Assembly: GCA_947254025.1 (NCBI GenBank)
Contig: CAMYBS010000021.1
Location: 1 to 19,615 of the forward strand
DNA: 19,615 nucleotides
Direction: 5' to 3'
From: an uncultured Clostridia bacterium
GTDB lineage: Bacteria > Bacillota > Clostridia > Tissierellales > Peptoniphilaceae
Shown: positions 6,896 to 15,426 of the stretch, piece after piece
Numbering within the stretch: position 1 is the stretch's first letter
Layout of the letters: each line of letters opens with the position of its first letter
The notes under the pieces: model-generated
What the model was told of the DNA's origin: nothing
Databases searched by the model: none
Seen by the model: only the letters and a program-made list of their open reading frames with translations
Program-made: the position numbers and the translations under genes

Positions 6896-9100
6896 ATGAT
6901 TATAGACGGTGAAGTAATTAAAATTGTATATAGAAATGATTTGAATGCTTACACTGTTATGCAAGTTAACTCTGATGGTGAGCTTATTACTTGTGTGGGT
7001 ACTGCTCTGACTGTTAAGGAGCACGACTATGTTGAGCTTGAGGGCGAACTTGTCTTCCACGACAAATATGGCGAGCAATTAAGCTTTACTAAGCTTAATT
7101 TTAAAGAAAGAGATACAATTGAATCTATTAGGAGCTACTTGATTAAAAGTGGCATTCCTAAAATTGGTGAAAAAAGAGCCGAAGAGATTATAGACCTCTT
7201 CGGCCTTGATTCTATTAAAGTAATTTTCAACGAAACAGATAAACTACTTCAAGTAAGAGGCATAGGTAAGAAAGCGCTTGAAGATATAAAAGAGTACATA
7301 AAGTCAAACAAAGAGCGTGAGGAGATCTTGCAAAAGCTTGCTAAGTATAACTTACCTACTGCTACTTTGTTAAAAATCTACAATATTTATAATGACGAGG
7401 CCATAAACATATTGAAGACAAATCCATACAGACTTATCTATGACAAGATAGGCATAGGCTTTAAGACTGCTGATAAGATTGCTCTTGAAGAAGGAGTCAA
7501 TGCCAATGGTCTTGAGAGACTAAAGGCCGCCATCATCTACTTACTTAACATCTACCTTGCACAAGGCTCAACCTACATACCGAAGGACAGACTGTATGAG
7601 GAGCTAAAGTTTCTTATGACGATGGATGAAGATAAGTTCAATCTCGCCATCAAGGAGCTTGCAACAGGGGGCGTCATTGCTGTTAAGAAAGAGCGCGGCT
7701 CCATATACAATGTCTACCTTAGCATATACTACGAGAAAGAGATTGAGTGTGCAAAGAGGCTCTACGACATCAAGAATGCTTCGCAAGGCATTACTATCTT
7801 CGACTGTGAAGACCTGATTAATAAATACGAGGATGACAATGATATAGTCTTCGATACAAAGCAAAAGCTTGCTATCAAGAAAGCCTTTGTCAATAATATA
7901 TCCATCATCACAGGTGGCCCTGGTACTGGCAAGACGTCCATCATTGAAGCAATCATAACTATACTTAAGAACTTTGATGTATCCTTCGCACTTGCTGCAC
8001 CGACTGGCAAGGCAGCTAAGCGCATGGAAGAAAAAACTGGCGAGGCAGCTATGACTCTACATAGACTACTTAACATCGCCCCTATCGATGGAGCGGACTT
8101 CTTCGAAAGCTCTGAGGAGATCGAAGCGGACTTCATCATCGTGGATGAGGTATCTATGATGGACACCCTACTCTTTAGCGAGCTCTTAGCAGCTATAGAG
8201 CCGGGTAAGACTCTCCTACTCTTAGGCGACAAGGATCAGCTGCCTAGTGTTGGCGCTGGCAATGTCTTAGAGGACTTAATCAAGTCTAAGCAGGTTGAAA
8301 CAACTGAACTAGACCATATCTATAGGCAAAGCGAAAACAGTATGATAGCTATCAACTCGCAAGAGATACGCATGGGCAGGATGCCTGAAGTGAATAAGAA
8401 GAACAGCGACTTCTTCTTCATAAGCAAGGACTCAGATGACGACATACTTGATGAGATACTTGACCTATTAAACGAAAGGCTTATAAACTACTTTGGCCTT
8501 GATCCATTCAAAGATGTGCAGATACTTACTCCAACTAAAAAAGGCAAGCTCGGTACAGTTAATCTTAACTACATGCTGCAAAACCTACTTAACTCTCGAG
8601 CCGATAATGAAACTGTCAGAGCTATGGGTAAGGAGTTTCGTGTTGGTGACAAGGTCATACAGATGAAGAACAACTACGATATAATTTCGCATGAGTATAA
8701 AGGTGGCAAGTATGAAGAAGTAAAAGGTGTCTTCAACGGTGACACAGGTATCATTACTAGCCTTGACAAAGATAGCGAGACCATTGACATAGACTTTGAT
8801 GATGGCAAGAGTGCTACTTATGACTTTTCACTACTTGGCGAGCTATCTCTTAGCTACGCGCTTACAGTTCATAAGTCGCAAGGTAGTGAGTTCGACTGTG
8901 TCATCATGCCTATCACCTATGCCAATGAAAAGCTCTTAACAAGAAACCTTCTCTACACAGCCATAACGAGAGCAAAGAAGCTTCTCATCTTAGTTGGAAG
9001 AGAAAAGTACTTAAAGCTTATGATTGATAACAACTTCATCATGCAGAGGTACACAAGCTTAGAGAAAAGAATTCGTGATCTAAAGAGGGTCTTCAAATGA
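6896..9100 (+). CDS. recD2: RecD2-type DNA helicase (SF1B)
   Basis: This 734-residue, 5'-3' helicase belongs to the RecD2/YrrC group, which works without RecBC in repair and replication-fork maintenance. An N-terminal OB-like region is followed by tandem helix-hairpin-helix segments (for example SGIPKIGEKRAEEII near residue 83 and VRGIGKKALEDI near 119). The motor has Walker A GGPGTGKT with Lys346, Walker B VDEVSM with Asp417-Glu418, GDKDQLPSVGAGNVLEDL (motif III), an LDHIYRQ arginine motif, and LTVHKSQGSEFD near the C-terminus. Length fits the family. AAAGGAG stands five bases before ATG 6896. Its TGA overlaps the ATG of the ComF-type gene by four bases. The codon-level signal is intact with no frameshift. 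Assignment is secure; no recB or recC is in the window. Confidence 0.96.
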   Translation: MIIDGEVIKIVYRNDLNAYTVMQVNSDGELITCVGTALTVKEHDYVELEGELVFHDKYGEQLSFTKLNFKERDTIESIRSYLIKSGIPKIGEKRAEEIIDLFGLDSIKVIFNETDKLLQVRGIGKKALEDIKEYIKSNKEREEILQKLAKYNLPTATLLKIYNIYNDEAINILKTNPYRLIYDKIGIGFKTADKIALEEGVNANGLERLKAAIIYLLNIYLAQGSTYIPKDRLYEELKFLMTMDEDKFNLAIKELATGGVIAVKKERGSIYNVYLSIYYEKEIECAKRLYDIKNASQGITIFDCEDLINKYEDDNDIVFDTKQKLAIKKAFVNNISIITGGPGTGKTSIIEAIITILKNFDVSFALAAPTGKAAKRMEEKTGEAAMTLHRLLNIAPIDGADFFESSEEIEADFIIVDEVSMMDTLLFSELLAAIEPGKTLLLLGDKDQLPSVGAGNVLEDLIKSKQVETTELDHIYRQSENSMIAINSQEIRMGRMPEVNKKNSDFFFISKDSDDDILDEILDLLNERLINYFGLDPFKDVQILTPTKKGKLGTVNLNYMLQNLLNSRADNETVRAMGKEFRVGDKVIQMKNNYDIISHEYKGGKYEEVKGVFNGDTGIITSLDKDSETIDIDFDDGKSATYDFSLLGELSLSYALTVHKSQGSEFDCVIMPITYANEKLLTRNLLYTAITRAKKLLILVGREKYLKLMIDNNFIMQRYTSLEKRIRDLKRVFK

Positions 9101-9684
9101 AAAGCTGTCCATTTTGTAATGAAGAGCTCGATAGAAAGCTAGCTTACTGCTCTAGCTGCGGCTCTAACATTGATATAATACGCAAGGCATTCTTTATTGA
9201 TGGCTTTGATGAGCTCTACTCCATAGTCTACTACAACGACTTTTTTAGAGAGCACCTCTTCAACTATAAGTTTGGAATGCAAAAGAAATACATCTCTGCC
9301 TTCGCCTACCTTTACGAAGAAGAGATCAAAAATATTTTAAAGGACAACACTATCGACTACATTGCAAGCGTGCCTATGAACAAAGAAAAGCTAAGAAAGA
9401 AAGACTTCGACCACATGGGTGAGATTGTAAAAGTCATTGCTAAGGATATGGGTCTTAAACTATACACTTATGAGAAGCTGCAAGTACATGATATGCATAA
9501 GCTTAGCTACGCTGAAAGGTCTCACATGCAAGGAATATTTAAGAAAGGCACAGATGCGCATGGCAATGTGCTTATAATCGATGATATAATAACTACAGGA
9601 ACGACTATGAAGGACTCGGCACGCGTTATGAAGGACGCAGGCTTCGACAAGGTCTTCGGTCTCATACTGTGCTCAAGGAGGTAA
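9097..9684 (+). CDS. comFC: ComF-family phosphoribosyltransferase-like protein
   Basis: This 195-residue protein is of the ComFC/GntX type. A zinc ribbon at the N-terminus is formed by Cys4, Cys7, Cys18 and Cys21. The type I phosphoribosyltransferase loop VLIIDDIITTGTT contains Asp162-Asp163. ComFC is needed for natural DNA uptake in Firmicutes, acting in the cytoplasm with the ComFA ATPase; its chemical reaction is not established. It is slightly shorter than many homologues. Here it is fused by ATGA overlap to recD2 rather than following comFA, so a role with that helicase in handling single-stranded DNA is a reasonable guess. The last two sense codons are AGG AGG and double as the ribosome binding site of the next gene. 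Family assignment is secure. Confidence 0.9.
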   Translation: MKSCPFCNEELDRKLAYCSSCGSNIDIIRKAFFIDGFDELYSIVYYNDFFREHLFNYKFGMQKKYISAFAYLYEEEIKNILKDNTIDYIASVPMNKEKLRKKDFDHMGEIVKVIAKDMGLKLYTYEKLQVHDMHKLSYAERSHMQGIFKKGTDAHGNVLIIDDIITTGTTMKDSARVMKDAGFDKVFGLILCSRR

Positions 9685-9686
9685 AT

Positions 9687-10412
9687 ATGTTTAAATACGC
9701 AATAATTGGTGGAACGGCTCTTAAGACTATGAAGAGCATAGAAACAAAGAAAATAGAAAATGAATATGGAATTTGTGAGTACAATGTTCTTAATGAAGAT
9801 ACCATCTTCGTGCCAAGACATGGACTAAACTACTCTGTACCACCTACCTTTATAAACTACAGATGCAATGTCAAGGCGATGAAGGACTTAGGTGTGAAGT
9901 ATGCCTACGCCATCAACTCAGTTGGCTCACTTAGAGAGGACATAGAACCCCTTAGTATAGTCATGGCGATTGACTTCTTAGACTTTACTAAGAAGAGAGA
10001 CTACACTTTCTTCACTGGACTTGATAAGGGCGTGAAGTTTATATCGATGGACGAGCCATACTCTCTTGAGATGAATAGATTATTTGAAGAAAAATACGAT
10101 GGCAAACTTACTAGTGGTGTCCTTGTTACTACTGAAGGGCCAAAATTTGAGACTAAGATTGAAAATAAATTTTACAAGTCCATAGGTGGTGACGTTGTCG
10201 GCATGACTGGCTCACCTGAAGTTATACTAATGAACGAGCTAGGCATTAAGTATGCTTCACTAAACGTTGTTGGTAACTACGGTACAGGCGTTACTGATAA
10301 GCACGTTGAAATCACTAATGAACAAGAGTGTATTGCTCTTAAGGCAGCTAATCTTGTTCTTGAAATATTCAAAGCTGGTCTAGACTTTAATGATGGAGCG
10401 AAGTTCCTATGA
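9687..10412 (+). CDS. MTAP/PNP-family nucleoside phosphorylase, probably 6-oxopurine specific
   Basis: This 241-residue enzyme should split a purine nucleoside with phosphate into base and (methylthio)ribose 1-phosphate. Family marks are the N-terminal IIGGT, PRHG in the phosphate site, INSVGSL, TTEGPKFET (residues 148-156) and GGDVVGMTGSPE. Adenosine-type MTAPs usually carry an Asp-x-Asp pair in the base pocket. Here that position reads Asn197-Tyr198-Gly199, which favours inosine, guanosine or methylthioinosine, by analogy with MTIP-type enzymes. That is inference. ATG 9687 is the start, because AGGAGG lies six bases upstream inside the end of the preceding gene; an earlier GTG at 9669 would place this site inside the coding region. 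The stop overlaps the next ATG by four bases. Length is somewhat short for the family. Confidence 0.88.
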   Translation: MFKYAIIGGTALKTMKSIETKKIENEYGICEYNVLNEDTIFVPRHGLNYSVPPTFINYRCNVKAMKDLGVKYAYAINSVGSLREDIEPLSIVMAIDFLDFTKKRDYTFFTGLDKGVKFISMDEPYSLEMNRLFEEKYDGKLTSGVLVTTEGPKFETKIENKFYKSIGGDVVGMTGSPEVILMNELGIKYASLNVVGNYGTGVTDKHVEITNEQECIALKAANLVLEIFKAGLDFNDGAKFL

Positions 10413-10789
10413 TGCCGGACATTGATACCTTCACTGAGTGGGTTGATCAGGCTTGCGAAAGACTACCCGAGGTCTTCTTTAGAGATCTAAACTTAGGTGT
10501 TGTTGTCTCAGAGGATTTAAAGATATCGCCCGAGGCAATCGATGATGACCTCTTCATCTTAGGTCAGTATGAAAAATCTGCCATGGGCAAGGCTATATAC
10601 ATCCACTACGGATCATTTATGAAGATGTATGGAGATTGTTCCGAAGAGATAATTAGGGACATGATATACCACGTTTTGAAACATGAGTTCACTCATCATA
10701 TGGAAGGCCTCGCAAACTATAGAGACCTTGAAGTAGAAGATGAGATTGAGCTTGCAAGATATAAGGAAATGAAAAGACATGATCATTAA
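10409..10789 (+). CDS. small zincin-type metallopeptidase-like protein
   Basis: This 126-residue cytoplasmic protein resembles the Zincin_1 (metallopeptidase family) group. HEFTHH holds the HExxH zinc motif with His92, Glu93 and His96, followed by acidic residues that could supply the third ligand. The N-terminal WVDQACERLPEVFFRDL and the DLFILGQYE segment match the usual layout, in which a short barrel precedes the zinc helix. Activity and substrate of this family are unproven. Two ATG codons stand in tandem at 10409 and 10412; the first gives an ATGA overlap with the phosphorylase gene. The 3' end overlaps ung by 11 bases, so the three genes are coupled. No signal peptide is visible. Confidence 0.8.
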   Translation: MMPDIDTFTEWVDQACERLPEVFFRDLNLGVVVSEDLKISPEAIDDDLFILGQYEKSAMGKAIYIHYGSFMKMYGDCSEEIIRDMIYHVLKHEFTHHMEGLANYRDLEVEDEIELARYKEMKRHDH

Positions 10790-11441
10790 TAGCGATTGGG
10801 AAGAATTTTTACAAAGTGAATACACTAAGGACTACTTCATCAAGATGCGTGACGCACTGCGCGTAGAGTACAAAGAGCACACTATATACCCTAAGTACTA
10901 CGAGATATTTAAGGCGCTTGAGCTGTCACCTTTGAAGGATACTAAGGTCTTTATCTTAGGTCAAGACCCCTACCATGAAGTAAATCAGGCCAATGGTCTT
11001 GCCTTCTCTGTTAATGATGGCGTTCTCTTGCCACCATCTTTAAGAAATATATACAAGGAGCTCTACGACGACCTCGGCATTGTTAATAGGACAGGCAGGC
11101 TAGACGCTTGGGCTAAGCAAGGAGTCTTGCTACTTAACTCAACACTAACTGTGCGCAAAGGCTATGCAAACTCACATAAGGACATAGGCTGGCAAATATT
11201 TACCGACAAGATCATAGAGACCTTAAGCAAGAAGAAAGAAAACATTGTCTATATACTGTGGGGTGCTTATGCAAGAAGCAAGATGAAGTACATTGACGCA
11301 AAGAAGAACCTTGTAATCACATCTGCTCATCCGTCACCACTGTCGGCATATAGAGGCTTCTTCGGATCAAGACCATTCTCAAAGACGAATGCCTACTTAA
11401 AAGCACATAATATTAAAGAGATAGATTGGAGAATACAATGA
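10779..11441 (+). CDS. ung: uracil-DNA glycosylase, family 1
   Basis: This 220-residue base-excision repair enzyme removes uracil from DNA. The water-activating loop GQDPYH holds Asp63 and His66. LAFSV and LPPSLRNIYKEL follow. LLNSTLTV is the uracil-recognition strand, and HPSPLSAYRGFFG carries catalytic His184 and the DNA-intercalating region. Length is typical. Start ATG 10779 overlaps the preceding gene by 11 bases, with AAGGA about nine bases before it. The TGA overlaps the next ATG by four bases. All key residues are present, so it should be active. Its company with recD2 upstream gives the operon a DNA-repair element. Confidence 0.97.
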   Translation: MIINSDWEEFLQSEYTKDYFIKMRDALRVEYKEHTIYPKYYEIFKALELSPLKDTKVFILGQDPYHEVNQANGLAFSVNDGVLLPPSLRNIYKELYDDLGIVNRTGRLDAWAKQGVLLLNSTLTVRKGYANSHKDIGWQIFTDKIIETLSKKKENIVYILWGAYARSKMKYIDAKKNLVITSAHPSPLSAYRGFFGSRPFSKTNAYLKAHNIKEIDWRIQ

Positions 11442-12136
11442 AGAAAATTTTGATAAGTTCTCAGCCATACTCAGATGGCGAGAGGCATTATGTACAAATC
11501 AATAGAAACTACGCTGAAGCCGTGCGCATGGCGGGCGCAATACCTTTCATTGCTCCCTACACTGATCTTATTGGTGTAACGGAGCTCGTAAATATTGCTG
11601 ATGCTGTCATACTAACTGGTGGACACGACGTGAATCCACTTGTCTATGGCGAAGAATTGCAAAAAGGCATACTTGGTATATCGAATGAAAGGGATGCCTT
11701 CGACATAAAGCTTGTAGATGAAGCAATCAAGGCGAAGAAGCCAATACTTGGCATATGCAGAGGTATGCAGCTTATAAACGCATACTTAGGGGGAACGCTA
11801 TACCAAGACATATACAAAGCAAATGTAGCTAAGCTTGAACACGTAAACTTCGATACTATTGGCAGTGGTGCACACTACATCACAATCAAAGAGCATAGCT
11901 TTTTACACAAAGCAACAGGCCTTAAGAAGATGCTTGTTAATACAGAGCATCATCAAGCCGTTAAGGATATAGCGGAAGGTTTCAAGGTAACTGCGAAGTC
12001 TTCCGACGGTATAGTTGAAGCGATGGAGGATGCTAGTAGAAATATATATCTAGTGCAGTTTCATCCAGAGGCTATGACTGTGAATAACATAGGAGAAGCA
12101 ATAAATATATTTAAGGAGTTTATAAAATTACAATGA
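11438..12136 (+). CDS. gamma-glutamyl-gamma-aminobutyrate hydrolase family protein (peptidase C26)
   Basis: This 232-residue class-I glutamine-amidotransferase-like hydrolase resembles PuuD. The nucleophile Cys107 sits in GICRGMQLINAYLGGT, and the His209/Glu211 pair in VQFHPEAM completes the triad. ILTGGHDVNPLVYGEE is the typical substrate-side segment. It probably hydrolyses a gamma-glutamyl amide in the cytoplasm; putrescine-pathway partners (puuA, puuB, puuC) are absent here, so the true substrate is open. ATG 11438 is the start, because GGAG at 11428-11431 is well spaced and the codon makes a 4-base overlap with ung. A TTG reading from 11426 is less likely. The stop overlaps yitT by four bases. 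Confidence 0.88.
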   Translation: MKKILISSQPYSDGERHYVQINRNYAEAVRMAGAIPFIAPYTDLIGVTELVNIADAVILTGGHDVNPLVYGEELQKGILGISNERDAFDIKLVDEAIKAKKPILGICRGMQLINAYLGGTLYQDIYKANVAKLEHVNFDTIGSGAHYITIKEHSFLHKATGLKKMLVNTEHHQAVKDIAEGFKVTAKSSDGIVEAMEDASRNIYLVQFHPEAMTVNNIGEAINIFKEFIKLQ

Positions 12137-13017
12137 AAAAGAAATTTGACAGATATGAATACTTTGGTGACAACGCAGAAATCGTTACTACACTAACAGC
12201 CATCGTCATAGGCTGCTTGCTATCTAGTTTTGCAATAAACTTTTTCTTCATACCAAACAAACTACTTGCAGGCGGCGTTGGTGGTATCTCAATCATCATA
12301 GAACTACTTACTGGACTACCAGCAGGTATCATGCTCTTCTTAATAAACCTACCGATATTTTTGTTCGGACTCAAAGAGCTTGACAAGAAGTTCCTAGTTT
12401 ACGCTTTCATAACTACCTTCGTCTTATCCGCTACTATGGTACTGTTTAGACCAATGCAAAAGCTTAATACCTTTGATGACATACTAATCAGTGCCATCTT
12501 TGGTGGCGTGCTTAATGGTATAGGCATGGGCGTACTATTTAGACACGGCGCTTGCCAAGGCGGCCTTGACATAGTTGCCGCAGTGTGCAAGAAGCGCTAC
12601 AACATTAACATAGGTAGTGCGCTTATGGCGATGAACGGTATCATCATAAGCTTAGCCAGCATTAAGTTCGGCGTCTTGAAGGGACTATACACAGTCTTAT
12701 CGATGTTCGTTGCCTACCAAGTGCTTGACAAAGTGCAAACAGGCTTCGACGCAACAAAGAGTGTGCTCATCATCTCTAAGAAATACGAAAAGCTTTCCTT
12801 TGAACTTATGAACAGACTTGAGCGTGGCGCTACAATCATCGACTCATATGGCGCATGGTCGAAGAAGGACCTTAAAATTATATTTATGCTAGTAAGTCCT
12901 AGGGAGATAGTTGACGTTAAGAAGATAACAAACTCCATCGATAGAAATGCCTTCATCACTATACAAGACACAAACGAAGTAAGAGGTAGAGGCTTTAAAG
13001 GCGCAGACAATTTTTAA
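12133..13017 (+). CDS. YitT family membrane protein (DUF161 + DUF2179)
   Basis: This 294-residue protein has about five or six membrane helices in residues 20-200, including KLLAGGVGGISIIIELLTGLPAG and RHGACQGGLDIVAAV, both characteristic of YitT proteins. A soluble C-terminal DUF2179 domain follows, containing LERGATIIDSYGAWSKKDLKIIFMLVSPREI and ending in EVRGRGF, which resembles a ligand-binding PII-like fold. Function is unknown in the family; transport has been proposed. ATG 12133 overlaps the preceding stop by four bases, so it is the last gene of the rightward operon. Only nine bases separate its stop from that of convergent truA, and no hairpin terminator is visible between them. Confidence 0.9.
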   Translation: MKKKFDRYEYFGDNAEIVTTLTAIVIGCLLSSFAINFFFIPNKLLAGGVGGISIIIELLTGLPAGIMLFLINLPIFLFGLKELDKKFLVYAFITTFVLSATMVLFRPMQKLNTFDDILISAIFGGVLNGIGMGVLFRHGACQGGLDIVAAVCKKRYNINIGSALMAMNGIIISLASIKFGVLKGLYTVLSMFVAYQVLDKVQTGFDATKSVLIISKKYEKLSFELMNRLERGATIIDSYGAWSKKDLKIIFMLVSPREIVDVKKITNSIDRNAFITIQDTNEVRGRGFKGADNF

Positions 13018-13026
13018 TAAGAAAGC

Positions 13027-13764
13027 CTATATATAATAAACTTCTTCTAAGACTAGTCCCTTCGCTGGCAAGGTTGGTGCAAGTCCTTTCCTGTCACCCT
13101 CATCTATGGCTCTAGCCATCTCATCTATATCCAAGATGCCTGTGCCTACAAAGACTAGCGTGCCTGCCATGATCCTTACCATATTGTAAAGAAAGCTCTT
13201 GCCCTTTACGTCTATGTAGACGAAGTCACCGTCTTCAAGGATGTCTACAGAGTGTATGGTTCTGATTGTAGTATCGACTGGGCTACCTATTGCCATGAAG
13301 GCTCTGTAGTCCTTCTCGCCCACCATATACATAGCTGCCTTGCGCATCAAAGACGTGTCAAGCTTATAAGGAAAGTTGTATGCAAAGTGCCTATCTGTAG
13401 CTCTTGCAAACTTTCTATGCTCCAAGGTGTATCTATAGTACTTGCCCTTCGATGAGAAGCGCGCGTGAAAATCATCAGCTACCTCTTCTGAACTAAGTAC
13501 TCTTATGTCCTCAGGGAGTTTGTCGTTTATTGGATATATCATCTTATCGACCGGACAGACTGACTCAGTTTTAAAATTCAAGACGAAGCCTCTAGCACTG
13601 ACTCCCTTGTCGGTTCTTGAGCAGCCAACGACTTTGATATCTTCACCCAAAGCCTTGCTTATGGATGAGTTGAGTTCGTCCTCAACTGTGTGTGCATTCT
13701 CTTGTGCTTGAAAGCCTGAGTAATTTGTTCCGTCGAAATCTATAAGTAATTTTATGTTCTTCAT
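13027..13764 (-). CDS. truA: tRNA pseudouridine(38-40) synthase
   Basis: This 245-residue TruA converts uridines 38-40 of the tRNA anticodon stem to pseudouridine. IDFDGTNYSGFQAQ opens the protein, and CSRTDKGVSA contains the catalytic Asp52. KGKSFLYNMVRIMAGTLVFVG is the typical C-terminal active-site segment. Length is normal. It is the last gene of the ecfA1-ecfA2-ecfT-truA operon; its ATG overlaps the ecfT stop by four bases. In many Firmicutes this unit lies between rplQ and rplM-rpsI, but here it ends against convergent yitT, so it has been separated from those ribosomal genes. Confidence 0.96.
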   Translation of the reverse strand: MKNIKLLIDFDGTNYSGFQAQENAHTVEDELNSSISKALGEDIKVVGCSRTDKGVSARGFVLNFKTESVCPVDKMIYPINDKLPEDIRVLSSEEVADDFHARFSSKGKYYRYTLEHRKFARATDRHFAYNFPYKLDTSLMRKAAMYMVGEKDYRAFMAIGSPVDTTIRTIHSVDILEDGDFVYIDVKGKSFLYNMVRIMAGTLVFVGTGILDIDEMARAIDEGDRKGLAPTLPAKGLVLEEVYYI

Positions 13765-14573
13765 ATGAAATTAAATAGATACTTTGTCGATATTATAAAC
13801 GCAAAGTAAACAAGTATTACTAGTATAGCTAATCTATCTACATTAGTATAGATAAGTGGGTTTAGCTTGCCTCTGTGCTCTCCTCCGCTGTAGCATCTTG
13901 CGTCCATCGCAACTGCTAGCTCGTCCGCTCTCTTAAGTGCGTTTAGGAAAAGTGGTATCATAAGCGGCAGCATCTTCTTTGCTGTCTCGATTAGGTTCTT
14001 GCCATCGAAGCTTGCACCTCTCGACTCTTGCGCCATCTTGATCTTGCTTGCCTCCTCAGCAAGTGTCGGTATGAACCTTAGTGCTATAGTCATCATCATA
14101 GCAAGTTCATGTGTAGGCACTTTGAAAACCTTAAGTGGACTCATAAGTGACTCTAATCCGTCAGTTAATCTGATAGGCGATGTCGTAAGTGTTAGTAGTG
14201 ATGAACCAAGTAGTAGCAATAAAAGTCTAAACGACATGAAAAGTCCTGTGTTAAGTCCTTCGTAAGACATTGATGACCACTTAAGACTCTCAAATATTTG
14301 TCTGCCTGGCGTAAAGAATAAGTTAAAAACAAGTGTCATGATGACGATTACGCGCATAGGCTTTAGTCCTTTAAATATAATCTTTAGTGGCACCTTGCTC
14401 AAGACTATAAGCATGATGATCGTTAAGCCAACAAGAGCTAGTATGCTGTATGAATCAACGAAGAATATCGCTATCATAAAAGCGAAAACGAAGATCAGCT
14501 TGACTCTTGGGTCTAGTCTGTGAACAAAGCTGTCTGTAGGAAAGTATTGTCCGATTGATATGTTATTAAACAT
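13761..14573 (-). CDS. ecfT: ECF transporter transmembrane component EcfT (housekeeping module)
   Basis: This 270-residue membrane protein has about five or six helices. It links substrate-binding S components to the EcfA1/EcfA2 ATPases in group II energy-coupling factor transporters for vitamins and cofactors. HRLDPRVKL near the N-terminus and ALRFIPTLAEEA are typical. The coupling-helix arginine signatures are AQESRGA and MDARCYSGGEHRGK. The second reads ARC rather than the common ARG, a variant seen in the family. The start overlaps the ecfA2 3' end by eight bases. No S component is encoded next to it, as expected for the shared module. Confidence 0.95.
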   Translation of the reverse strand: MFNNISIGQYFPTDSFVHRLDPRVKLIFVFAFMIAIFFVDSYSILALVGLTIIMLIVLSKVPLKIIFKGLKPMRVIVIMTLVFNLFFTPGRQIFESLKWSSMSYEGLNTGLFMSFRLLLLLLGSSLLTLTTSPIRLTDGLESLMSPLKVFKVPTHELAMMMTIALRFIPTLAEEASKIKMAQESRGASFDGKNLIETAKKMLPLMIPLFLNALKRADELAVAMDARCYSGGEHRGKLNPLIYTNVDRLAILVILVYFAFIISTKYLFNFI

Positions 14574-15426
14574 TTTTCTTCACCTCAAAATACTCTTCTA
14601 TGTGCCTTCTAGCTTCTTCGACAGTCTTGACATATGGATTAAGTCCTGGGTACTTCTCCTGCAAAGTAAACATAAATTCTGTTATCTCAGGTACACCAAC
14701 GTCGTACTTCTTCAGTAGTTCCCTCTCTTTAACTGCTTCGTCAGTAGTCTTGTGCATGATGAGCCTTCCTTTGCTTAAGACAACTATCTCGTTTGCATAA
14801 GTAAAGACATCTTCCATAGAGTGCGAAACTAAAACTACTGTAATCTTAGACTTCTTATATATATCGTAGATTTCATTAAGTATTTCTTCTCTAGCACGCG
14901 GATCAAGACCTGCAGTTGGCTCGTCAAGTATAAGCACCTTCGGCCTCATAGCAAGTATGCCCGCTATAGCAACACGCCTTTTTTGTCCACCCGATAGCTC
15001 AAATGGCGACCTGTCCTTGATCCATTCGTAATCAAGCTTAACATCCTCAATCGCATCCTTGACGCGTATCGCCACTTCTTCATCACTTAGTCCAAGGTTC
15101 TTAGGTCCGAAGGCAACATCCTTTGCAACAGTCTCTTCAAAGAGTTGATACTCTGGATATTGAAAGACCATGCCCACACTCTCGCGTAGTTTGTTTAACT
15201 TGATTTCCTTTTGAGTTATATCAACACCGTCTATGATGATAGTTCCAGATGTAGGTCTAAGTAGGCCATTGAGCTGCTGCATAAATGTCGACTTACCAGA
15301 ACCTGTGTGACCAATGATGCCTATAAAGCTGTGGTCCTTGATAGTAAGCGAGATATCGTCAAGCGCCTTCACCTCGAATGGTGTGTTCTTATTGTATATA
15401 AATGATAAATTTTGTATTTCAATCAT
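14566..15426 (-). CDS. ecfA2: ECF transporter ATP-binding protein EcfA2
   Basis: This 286-residue ABC ATPase is one of the pair powering ECF vitamin import. It has Walker [10 protein letters not shown] with Lys45, Q-loop [16 protein letters not shown], the signature [13 protein letters not shown], Walker [14 protein letters not shown], and an H-loop with VSHSMED. The [13 protein letters not shown] sequence is characteristic of EcfA2 as opposed to EcfA1. The C-terminal helical extension ends in EYFEVKKNV. It overlaps ecfA1 by four bases and ecfT by eight. All ATPase motifs are intact. Confidence 0.96.
   Translation of the reverse strand: MIEIQNLSFIYNKNTPFEVKALDDISLTIKDHSFIGIIGHTGSGKSTFMQQLNGLLRPTSGTIIIDGVDITQKEIKLNKLRESVGMVFQYPEYQLFEETVAKDVAFGPKNLGLSDEEVAIRVKDAIEDVKLDYEWIKDRSPFELSGGQKRRVAIAGILAMRPKVLILDEPTAGLDPRAREEILNEIYDIYKKSKITVVLVSHSMEDVFTYANEIVVLSKGRLIMHKTTDEAVKERELLKKYDVGVPEITEFMFTLQEKYPGLNPYVKTVEEARRHIEEYFEVKKNV

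Noticed and set aside
7762..8232. 156-codon leftward frame inside recD2
   Set aside because: It is Ser-rich antisense shadow of the conserved helicase motor motifs, with no ribosome binding site or family resemblance.
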